Source of the DNA: an uncultured Clostridia bacterium
Lineage (GTDB): Bacteria; Bacillota; Clostridia; Oscillospirales; Ruminococcaceae
Length of the DNA stretch: 16,692 nucleotides
Reading direction: 5' to 3'
NCBI GenBank assembly: GCA_947427325.1
Contig: CANEHP010000027.1
Location: 1 to 16,692 of the forward strand
Part shown: piece by piece, positions 1 through 5,275 of the stretch
How positions within the stretch are numbered: position 1 is the first letter of the stretch
How the letters are laid out: each line of letters begins with the position of its first letter
The notes under the pieces: generated by a model
What the model was told of the DNA's origin: nothing
Seen by the model: only the letters and a program-made list of their open reading frames with translations
Database searches by the model: none
Made by a program: the position numbers and the translations under genes

Positions 1-4
1 CATA

Positions 5-77
5 GTAAGTGCTACCGCTAAATTGCACTGTTGCATTTACTTTGAGAATTTACGACGATTTCCGGAGTAGAACTTAC
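5..77. repeat. Imperfect inverted repeat upstream of the DUF2079 gene
   Basis: GTAAGTGCTAC at 5-15 is mirrored by GTAGAACTTAC at 67-77 (10 of 11 positions complementary), and the similarity continues inward (CCGCTAAAT against ATTTCCGGA). The structure ends just before the promoter of the next gene. The right end resembles the GAACTT-type ends of the palindromic elements elsewhere in this window, so it may be a degenerate relative. That is an inference; the left flank is cut by the window edge. Confidence 0.4.
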
Positions 78-90
78 AAGGAAAAAACGC

Positions 91-119
91 TTGAAAAAAT
101 ATATTTAATATGTTATACT
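91..119 (+). promoter_or_regulatory. Sigma-A promoter of the DUF2079 gene
   Basis: TTGAAA (91-96) and TATACT (114-119) are separated by exactly 17 bp, and a TG dinucleotide at 111-112 makes an extended -10. Initiation would fall near 126, about 27 nt before the ATG at 153. This supports the start at 153, because an in-frame ATG-less extension back to position 9 would lie upstream of the transcript. Confidence 0.7.
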
Positions 120-152
120 ACAAAGGAATATTGTATAAAAAAGGAAAAGACC

Positions 153-1946
153 ATGGAAAAAAGATTTAATATAAATAAGCTTAAAATAAAAAAATATGCG
201 GCTTACCTGATTTACGCCCTTATAAGCGGCTTTATTATTTCCTCGGGCTTAATGCTGTTTTGCATACATTTTGACACGGACATTTTAACAGTAGACTCGG
301 TAAAACAAATAAACGTTTTGCTTCTTTTTGTTATAACGGCAGTTTCTGCGGCGCTTCTTTTTACTTTGTTTTTTGTAAGGGACAAGCTGTACCGCTGCTG
401 CATACCTCTTTCGCTGCTTTTCTTTGCCTTGATCATTCTTTACCCCTCAACATCCGCAAAACCGTACTTTTACATTGTTTTGGCGGTAACCGTGATTTGC
501 GCCTCCCTTTCCTTTAAGGGTATTTTTAAGGACAGAAAAATTAAAATCCTCGAAGGCAGGGGTCTGTATATTTTTGTTGCCGTAATCACCGCTCTGATGA
601 CCTTTGCGGTTTCCTTCGGCACAATTATAAAAATGTATGTTTTTACCAATTCCACCTTTGATTTCGGTTTGTTCGCACAGATGTTTGAATATATGGCCAC
701 GGATTTTACTCAAAATTCCACCTTGGAAAGAAACGAGCTTTTATCGCATTTTGCGGTGCATTTTTCTCCCATTTACTACCTGATGCTTCCCTTTTATATG
801 ATTTTCAGAAATCCCGAATCCCTGCTTGCAATGCAGGCGGCGGTGTGCTTTTCGGGAGTTATTCCCCTTTTGCTGTTATGCAAAAGGTGGAGATACAGCG
901 GCACGGTTACCCTTGCCCTCTGCGGAATGTTTCTTTGCTATCCCGCCTTTACGGGGGCTTGCTTTTACGATTTTCATGAAAACTGCTTTTTGACCCCCGT
1001 TATTTTATGGGTGCTGTATTTTTTGGAATCGGAAAAGCGGCCCGGTCTTATCATAGCGTCGGCGCTTTTAATCTGCGTAAAGGAGGACGCGGGACTTTAT
1101 CTGATTTTTATTGCCCTTTACGCTCTTTTTAACAGGAAGACGGATAAAAGGCTTTCGGTTTTTCTCCTTATTATGGGAGTGTGCGGCTTTTTTGCGGACA
1201 CTGCCTTTATAAACGCTTACGGAGAGGGGATAAAGGTCTCGAGATATAATATTTACTTAACCGCAGGACAGGATTCGCTTACGGATGTGGTGAAAAACGT
1301 AATAAAAAATCCCGCCTTTTTCCTGTCAAAGCTTCTGACGGAGGAAAAGCTTCTGTTTATGCTTCAGATGATGCTTCCCGTTTTATTCCTTCCCGCAAAA
1401 ACAAGAAAGATCTCCGACTGGTTTTTAATCGCTCCCTTTATTTTGATAAATATCGCCACTGATTATAAGTATCAGTTCGACATCAACTATCAGTATGTTT
1501 TCGGAACAGGGGCAATGCTGATTTTCTTAACTGCGAAAAATCTACGCTACAGCAAAGCAAAGCTTAAAATTGCGGCAACCGCCTTTATGGCGGCGGCGGT
1601 GTGCCTTGTAGGCAACGCAATGCCCAAATATCATTATGCGGATACTTATTTTAACAATCAGGAGCACTATCAAGCGGCAGAGCAATTTTTAAAGGAGCTG
1701 CCGAGGGATAAGGTTATATATGCTTCTACCTTCTTAACTCCGCATCTTTACGACTGCAAGCAGGTTTATATGTATCCTCCCATTTATAATAAGGAGGATT
1801 GGATAAACGCCGAGATAATAGTTTTAGACACAAGATATTACAACGATGCGGAGTTATACGATGAAATCAAAAAGCTTGAGGAAAACGGATATAAAAAAAC
1901 CGGTGAAGCTTCTTTTATTATAAGGTTTGAAGCCGGGGAGCGATAA
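153..1946 (+). CDS. DUF2079 family polytopic membrane protein
   Basis: A 597-residue integral membrane protein that I assign to DUF2079 from its hallmark region: FDFGLFAQ at about 169-176, then LLSHFAVHFSPIYYLMLP at about 196-213 and a conserved NPESLLAMQA stretch. Many hydrophobic helices fill residues 15-480, and a short C-terminal domain of about 100 residues looks soluble. Biochemical function is unknown. The architecture recalls GT-C-like membrane glycosyltransferases, but that is only an inference. The ATG at 153 is preceded by AAGGAAAAG and lies just downstream of a good promoter; the frame stays open to position 9 but that part is not likely translated. The gene stands alone and converges on sleB, with a palindromic element in the 85-bp gap. 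Confidence 0.8.
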   Translation: MEKRFNINKLKIKKYAAYLIYALISGFIISSGLMLFCIHFDTDILTVDSVKQINVLLLFVITAVSAALLFTLFFVRDKLYRCCIPLSLLFFALIILYPSTSAKPYFYIVLAVTVICASLSFKGIFKDRKIKILEGRGLYIFVAVITALMTFAVSFGTIIKMYVFTNSTFDFGLFAQMFEYMATDFTQNSTLERNELLSHFAVHFSPIYYLMLPFYMIFRNPESLLAMQAAVCFSGVIPLLLLCKRWRYSGTVTLALCGMFLCYPAFTGACFYDFHENCFLTPVILWVLYFLESEKRPGLIIASALLICVKEDAGLYLIFIALYALFNRKTDKRLSVFLLIMGVCGFFADTAFINAYGEGIKVSRYNIYLTAGQDSLTDVVKNVIKNPAFFLSKLLTEEKLLFMLQMMLPVLFLPAKTRKISDWFLIAPFILINIATDYKYQFDINYQYVFGTGAMLIFLTAKNLRYSKAKLKIAATAFMAAAVCLVGNAMPKYHYADTYFNNQEHYQAAEQFLKELPRDKVIYASTFLTPHLYDCKQVYMYPPIYNKEDWINAEIIVLDTRYYNDAELYDEIKKLEENGYKKTGEASFIIRFEAGER

Positions 1947-1952
1947 TAATAC

Positions 1953-2034
1953 TAAGAACTTGTTCTCATTCTCGATTAAAAACAGACAAGGATTTGCGAA
2001 AATCAGACCGCTGCCGAATTAGAACTTGTTCTTA
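1953..2034. repeat. 82-bp palindromic element between convergent genes (hybrid MITE-like copy)
   Basis: TAAGAACTTGTTCT (1953-1966) and AGAACTTGTTCTTA (2021-2034) are the terminal inverted repeats, each itself nearly palindromic. Inside, ATTCTCGATT, CAGACAA and ATTTGCGA correspond in order to the end of the 157-bp element at 8278-8434 (minus strand). The copy therefore looks like a hybrid or internally deleted element. It lies between DUF2079 and sleB, and its last three bases (2032-2034) are the sleB stop codon. As a symmetric hairpin it could end transcription from both sides, but no long T tract is present. Confidence 0.6.
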
Positions 2035-2721
2035 CATACAAAAATGATGATCTCCGATAATCTTAATAACTTCTCTGCTGTGCATATATTCGTCATTTGT
2101 TTTCTTCGGGTTAAAGTAATAGATACAGCCCCCTGTGGGATCCCATCCCGAAAGGGCGTCCCTTGCGGCATAATATGCCGATTCCGACACATCCTCCTCG
2201 AACTGTCCGTCAACAATGGCGGTAAATGCGCCGTTCTGGTAAATTACTCCCTGCAATGTATCGGGGAAGGAGGGGTGCTCGATTCGGTTGCAGATAACTG
2301 CGCCGATAGCCACCTGTCCCACATAGCTTTCGCCTCTTCCCTCTGCGGAAATAATTCTCGCCAAAAGGTTAATATTGGCGTCTGTAGCATTGGGAATATT
2401 GCCGATGGTGATACCCATCCTTTTAAGAGTTGCCTCGTCCGCTATTCCCGTAACCTCTAAGCCGTTATTTTTTTGATACTGTCTCAGTGCGTTTTCCGTG
2501 GCTGTGCCGAAATAGCCTGTTATTTCTCCCTTAAACAGCCCCCATTCCTTAAGAACCCTTTGAATTTCCTCCACCTCGGTACCCTGAGAGCCTTGCTGTG
2601 AATAAACGGGCAGGGCAGGGGTATTTGACGCACCTGCAAGCATAGCAAAAATGATAATTGCCCCTAAGGTTATTTTAAAAAAAGCGTTTAGTGACTTTTT
2701 ATCGTTATTAATAATATCCAT
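2032..2721 (-). CDS. sleB: SleB-type cell-wall hydrolase with peptidoglycan-binding domain
   Basis: A 229-residue secreted enzyme. Residues 1-40 form a signal peptide or N-terminal anchor. Residues 48-103 match a PG_binding_1 domain (VEEIQRVLKEWGLF, then FGTATENALRQYQ). Residues 118-228 are the SleB/Hydrolase_2 domain with SAEGRGESYVGQVAIGAVICNR (first Glu E127, the family's presumed catalytic residue), FPDTLQGVIYQNGAFTAI and a final HHF. The SleB family members studied are lytic transglycosylases that open the spore cortex at germination; YkvT-like vegetative paralogues share the architecture, so the sporulation role is not proven here. The ATG at 2721 has AAAGGAC 13 nt upstream, a rather long spacing. 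A palindromic element starts 30 bp upstream, and the stop codon lies in the end of another. I found no convincing sigma-G promoter. Confidence 0.85.
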   Translation of the reverse strand: MDIINNDKKSLNAFFKITLGAIIIFAMLAGASNTPALPVYSQQGSQGTEVEEIQRVLKEWGLFKGEITGYFGTATENALRQYQKNNGLEVTGIADEATLKRMGITIGNIPNATDANINLLARIISAEGRGESYVGQVAIGAVICNRIEHPSFPDTLQGVIYQNGAFTAIVDGQFEEDVSESAYYAARDALSGWDPTGGCIYYFNPKKTNDEYMHSREVIKIIGDHHFCM

Positions 2722-2750
2722 AGTTTTGCCATAGTCCTTTCATACAAAAA

Positions 2751-2916
2751 TTAGAACTTGTTCTCATAGGAATGGTGTGCGGATTTTCGAGCAAGTTTTG
2801 TCGAGGACAAGGAAAAATTCCGCATGAATACTCGTGTATTTCAAGGAATTTTGACGCAGTCATCGGCAAAGTTTGCCGAAAAGATGCGTGCCAATTTCTA
2901 TGAGAATAAGTTCTTA
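2751..2916. repeat. 166-bp terminal-inverted-repeat element (MITE-like)
   Basis: The left end begins TTAGAACTTGTTCTCATAGG and the right end (2891-2916) is its reverse complement with few changes, giving about 22 of 26 matching positions. The interior has nested hairpins such as CGGCAAAGTTTGCCG (about 2863-2877). No ORF of note. The element sits in the divergent sleB/deacetylase intergenic region, immediately upstream of sleB, so any sleB promoter must lie inside it, beyond it, or in the 29 bp left between element and ATG. Confidence 0.75.
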
Positions 2917-3004
2917 CCTTTGGGATTATTTATTTGCCTTTTTTATAAAATTATTCCTAATTATATTTAATTGGCAATATATAGAAGAAAATAGAAAAAA
3001 CGGA

Positions 3005-3064
3005 ACTGTAAACAGTTGACAGTTGATAGTTGACAGCTGACAGATGCGGAAGGGCTTCGCCGAT
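3005..3064. repeat. Heptad repeat AGTTGAC array, copy 1, with hairpin tail
   Basis: Head-to-tail heptamers AGTTGAC (3014-3020), AGTTGAT (3021-3027), AGTTGAC (3028-3034) and AGCTGAC (3035-3041), preceded by ACTGTAA and followed by GGGCTTCGCCGA near 3053-3064. The same order of parts occurs at 5131 and 15364. It is non-coding and lies in the 541-bp region between sleB and the deacetylase gene. That region otherwise holds the 166-bp element, an AT-rich stretch (2917-3000), and the operator and promoter of the deacetylase. Confidence 0.7.
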
Positions 3065-3143
3065 TTTAAAGGCTATTGGCGGGGCTTACCGCCTGTTTCA
3101 AGGAAGCGGCTTGAAATGCCGGCAAATTGACTGACGGGTATTT

Positions 3144-3202
3144 TGTAATATTTTGTCATTGCTTGTTACTGAAATGTAAATAAAATGTTACTGAATTGTT
3201 GT
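3144..3202 (+). promoter_or_regulatory. Phased TGTWAH direct repeats, candidate WalR (YycF) operator
   Basis: TGT motifs start at 3144, 3154, 3164, 3175, 3186 and 3197, a spacing of 10, 10, 11, 11 and 11 bp. Three in a row, TGTTAC (3164), TGTAAA (3175) and TGTTAC (3186), fit the published WalR consensus TGTWAH-N5-TGTWAH exactly; TGTAAT (3144) also fits the hexamer. The outermost copies TGTCAT (3154) and TGTTGT (3197) deviate. The array ends at the -35 of the deacetylase promoter. WalR in Bacillus subtilis controls cell-wall hydrolases and the deacetylase pdaC, so the target makes sense. A PhoP/PhoB-type site is the main alternative, since OmpR-family regulators share 11-bp direct repeats. Confidence 0.6.
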
Positions 3203-3230
3203 TGAATAGAATAACGGTTTATGCCATAAT
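3202..3230 (+). promoter_or_regulatory. Promoter of the polysaccharide deacetylase gene
   Basis: TTGAAT (3202-3207) and CATAAT (3225-3230) are 17 bp apart, with TGC before the -10 (extended -10). Initiation near 3237 would give a leader of about 26 nt ending in the strong site GGAGG at 3250-3254. The phased direct repeats abut and partly overlap the -35. Confidence 0.6.
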
Positions 3231-3262
3231 AATTACAAAGAGAAAACCCGGAGGTAATTATT

Positions 3263-4225
3263 ATGAAAATAACCAATAAAAATCTGCAAGGCTTTATTAT
3301 AAAAATTATCGGCGCACTTGTTATTGCTTGGTCCTTATCGGGCTGCTCCGCTGACGACGTTGAGGGATTTTTTGACCTTACTCCCTCGCTCAGAACGCCG
3401 CCCAATGATATTTCCGCCGTTCCTATTTATTCTTCCGACGGCGGCGCTGCCGATGATGAATCGAAAACGGAAGAAACGGTTATACCCGAAGAAGCGGAAA
3501 ATGCTCCCACAGATGAAGCCGCCCTTTATAAAACTCCCGATATTTCAAGCTTTACGAATTATTCCAATATGTGGGTAAAAAAATATACGGGCGAATATGA
3601 AAAAAACGAGAAAACCGCCTACCTTACCTTTGACGACGGACCGTCCGAAAACACCGAGGCTATTTTAAAAATTCTGAAGGACAATAATGTTAAAGCGACA
3701 TTTTTTGTATTGCCCGACAACGGCGAAACCTGCGCCCGCCGTCTTCGTGCCGTTGCGGAGGAGGGACACGTCATAGGGGTTCATTCCTACACCCATAATT
3801 ATTTAACCGTGTATGCAGATGAAAACGCATTTATAGACGATTTTGCCCGAGCTTATGATATAATAGTAAACGCCACCAACAAAAAGCCCTGGCTTTACCG
3901 TTTTCCGGGCGGAAGCGTAAATCAGTATAACCGCGGCTGCCGCGATAAAATAAAGGAAGCTTTGGATAAAAGAGGCTTTGAATACTATGACTGGAATGTG
4001 GACAGCGACGATTGGCGGGGCTTATCCGCAGAGAAGCTTTGCGAAAATGTGGCTGCCGATGCGTCAAGGTTCAATAACCCCGTTATTCTTATGCATGATA
4101 CGGATACAAGAGATAACACCGTAGCCGCCCTTGACAAAATCATTAAGGATTTAAAGGATCAAGGCTATAAATTTGCGCCCTTAACTCAACAGACAGAGCC
4201 GATACAGTATGGGGTTAACTGGTGA
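3263..4225 (+). CDS. Lipoprotein polysaccharide deacetylase (NodB fold, PgdA/PdaA-like)
   Basis: A 320-residue lipoprotein. Residues 1-27 are a signal peptide ending in the lipobox LSGC, with Cys28 as the likely lipidated residue. An acidic low-complexity linker follows (about 55-90). The CE4/NodB domain covers about 115-310 with all five motifs: TFDDGPS (122-128, catalytic D124 and metal-binding D125), HSYTH (174-178, metal histidines), RFPGGS (213-218), DWNVDSDDW (243-251) and ILMHD (275-279, catalytic His278). Family members remove N-acetyl groups from peptidoglycan GlcNAc or MurNAc, which changes lysozyme and autolysin sensitivity. The protein should act on the outer face of the membrane. 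The ATG at 3263 follows GGAGG with 8 nt spacing. The gene is monocistronic. Control by a WalR-like regulator is inferred from the upstream direct repeats. Confidence 0.88.
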   Translation: MKITNKNLQGFIIKIIGALVIAWSLSGCSADDVEGFFDLTPSLRTPPNDISAVPIYSSDGGAADDESKTEETVIPEEAENAPTDEAALYKTPDISSFTNYSNMWVKKYTGEYEKNEKTAYLTFDDGPSENTEAILKILKDNNVKATFFVLPDNGETCARRLRAVAEEGHVIGVHSYTHNYLTVYADENAFIDDFARAYDIIVNATNKKPWLYRFPGGSVNQYNRGCRDKIKEALDKRGFEYYDWNVDSDDWRGLSAEKLCENVAADASRFNNPVILMHDTDTRDNTVAALDKIIKDLKDQGYKFAPLTQQTEPIQYGVNW

Positions 4226-4244
4226 TTTTAAAATTTTTTATAAA

Positions 4245-4303
4245 ATTTTATGCGGCTGGCGGAAAAATAATCGTGCTGCGATGCCCGGAAAGCCGCATAA
4301 AAT
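4245..4303. terminator. Perfect 13-bp inverted repeat after the deacetylase gene
   Basis: ATTTTATGCGGCT (4245-4257) and AGCCGCATAAAAT (4291-4303) are perfect reverse complements with a 33-nt loop, 19 bp after the stop codon. The stem has AT-rich outer and GC-rich inner parts. No T tract follows on the plus strand, so it is either a weak or Rho-independent-like 3'-end hairpin or an mRNA-stabilising structure. Confidence 0.4.
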
Positions 4304-4372
4304 GCCGTAGAGCAGGAAAATGAAAATCGAAATCATTTTAAAAATATCTTTTAAAATTTTTTGCATTTACTA

Positions 4373-4401
4373 TTGACAAGAGATTTTTTTTGATATATAA
4401 T
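4373..4401 (+). promoter_or_regulatory. Perfect-consensus sigma-A promoter of the marR-type gene
   Basis: TTGACA (4373-4378), a 17-bp spacer, then TATAAT (4396-4401): both hexamers match the consensus exactly. Transcription would start near 4408, giving a leader of about 190 nt before the ATG at 4600. Such a strong unregulated-looking core usually implies control by a repressor or by the leader; I could not identify a clear MarR palindrome over it. Confidence 0.8.
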
Positions 4402-4452
4402 TAAGAAGTAATATTCTACTCAATATAATAAAGAGAAAATTAAAAAAAATCA

Positions 4453-4512
4453 ATGGTTTTAACGCAGAAAACCTTACGGTCTTTCGGTTAAAACAAGCTT
4501 ATGTAAGCGCTT
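4453..4512 (+). promoter_or_regulatory. Structured 5' leader with a 12-codon ORF
   Basis: GTTTTAAC (4456-4463) pairs with GTTAAAAC (4487-4494). Inside, GAAAACC (4467-4473) pairs with GGTCTTTC (4478-4485) with one bulged base and a TTAC loop, giving about 15 bp in total. A second small palindrome, AAGCTTATGTAAGCGCTT (4495-4512), follows, then three GATTTTY repeats (4514-4538). An ATG at 4453 opens a 12-codon frame (MVLTQKTLRSFG) ending at 4491, entirely within the first hairpin, but with only a weak, distant ribosome site. Attenuation or leader-peptide control is possible but unproven; I recognise no known riboswitch class. The region 4226-4599 holds only this leader, the promoter and the preceding inverted repeat. 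Confidence 0.4.
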
Positions 4513-4599
4513 CGATTTTCTTTGTGATTTTCGATTTTGAATATCGTAGAATGTACTGCCGGTTCTATTTTAAAATCATTGAAAAAGGGGCGTAACACG

Positions 4600-5079
4600 A
4601 TGAGAGAAAGAAAAGAAAACACCGAAAAAAGCAAAAATCTCTTGGAAAGAGAAAATGCAACACCTTCTATGTTCATAAACGATATTGCCAAAATATTTGG
4701 TTTGGCAGTTCGTCATGACGCAGGAAGAGGCGGTCTTTCACAAGGAAACCGCAAAATACTTATGTGCCTTGCGCACAACGACGGTATTTCCCAGCTTAAT
4801 CTTGTAAGAGCAACAGGTCTTTCCGCACCCACAGTGTCGGTAAATCTTGCAAGAATGGAAGCCGATGAATTGGTTCGCCGTGAATCCAACTTACAGGATC
4901 AGCGTCAGGTCAGCGTTTATATTACAGAAGAAGGAAAAAAACAGGACGCATTTATCAAAGACAGCTTCCACCAGGTTGAGAAGGCTATGATGAAGGGCGT
5001 CACCAAGGACGAGCAAGCACAGCTTCTGGAAACCTTGAAGAAAATTCTCAGAAATCTTATTGAGTATGAGGACAGATAA
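4600..5079 (+). CDS. MarR family transcriptional regulator
   Basis: A 159-residue winged-helix regulator. Residues 40-150 fit MarR: a dimerisation helix near the N terminus (MFINDIAKIFGLAVRH), the HTH (ISQLNLVRATGLSAPTVSVNLARMEADELV, about 68-97), and the wing QDQRQVSVYITEEGK (about 103-117), which corresponds to the DxRxxxxxLTxxG signature. A C-terminal helix pair completes the dimer interface. MarR proteins bind short palindromes and often respond to small phenolic or oxidant ligands; no ligand can be told from the sequence. The ATG at 4600 follows AAGGGG at 4585-4590. An in-frame TTG at 4537 would add 21 residues but lacks a ribosome site. The gene is alone, followed by its own terminator and converging on lacZ, so its target is not evident from position. 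Confidence 0.85.
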   Translation: MRERKENTEKSKNLLERENATPSMFINDIAKIFGLAVRHDAGRGGLSQGNRKILMCLAHNDGISQLNLVRATGLSAPTVSVNLARMEADELVRRESNLQDQRQVSVYITEEGKKQDAFIKDSFHQVEKAMMKGVTKDEQAQLLETLKKILRNLIEYEDR

Positions 5080-5087
5080 GTAAAAAC

Positions 5088-5118
5088 GCCGCTCAGCTGT
5101 GAGCGGCATTTTTATTTT
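5088..5118 (+). terminator. Intrinsic terminator of the marR-type gene
   Basis: GCCGCTCA (5088-5095), loop GCTG, TGAGCGGC (5100-5107): an 8-bp GC-rich stem followed by a T-rich tail (5109-5118). It begins 8 bp after the stop codon. Confidence 0.85.
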
Positions 5119-5130
5119 GGGCGGTAAAAA

Positions 5131-5275
5131 AGTTAGAAGTTGACAGTTGGCAGTTGAGGTGTCGGCTTCGCCGACGGATTTGAATAAGACCGACTAATAA
5201 TATTTTAAATCGGCAAAGCCGTTCCGCAACTGTCAGCTTTCAGCTGTAAACTGTAAACTGTCATTTGTCATTTGT
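5131..5275. repeat. Inverted pair of heptad arrays with hairpin core, copy 2, overlapping the lacZ stop
   Basis: On the left, heptamers AGTTAGA, AGTTGAC, AGTTGGC and AGTTGAG (5131-5158) lead into the hairpin GTCGGCTTCGCCGAC (5161-5175) and GGATTTG. On the right, AAATCGGCAAAGCCG leads into seven heptamers of the opposite orientation (5227-5275: CAACTGT, CAGCTTT, CAGCTGT, AAACTGT twice, CATTTGT twice). The whole is thus two copies of one unit arranged as an inverted dimer. The right array overlaps the last codons and the TGA stop (5261-5263) of lacZ, so the C-terminal TNDK is encoded by repeat sequence. Confidence 0.75.

Noticed and set aside
9..152. N-terminal extension of the DUF2079 protein
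   Set aside because: It overlaps an inverted repeat and a strong promoter whose start point lies downstream of it. The ATG at 153 has a good ribosome site.
1953..1966. LexA/DinR (SOS) box at AGAACTTGTTCT
   Set aside because: The half-sites GAAC and GTTC are separated by 2 bp instead of the 4 bp of the Bacillus-type DinR box. The motif recurs as the end of repeat elements rather than upstream of repair genes.
2026..2460. Plus-strand 144-codon frame opposite sleB
   Set aside because: It is antisense to a gene with complete SleB and peptidoglycan-binding motifs, has no ribosome site and begins within a repeat end.
4402..4599. Known riboswitch in the marR leader
   Set aside because: The conserved core motifs of the common classes that I can recognise (TPP, FMN, SAM-I, cobalamin, preQ1, purine, glycine, lysine) are not present.
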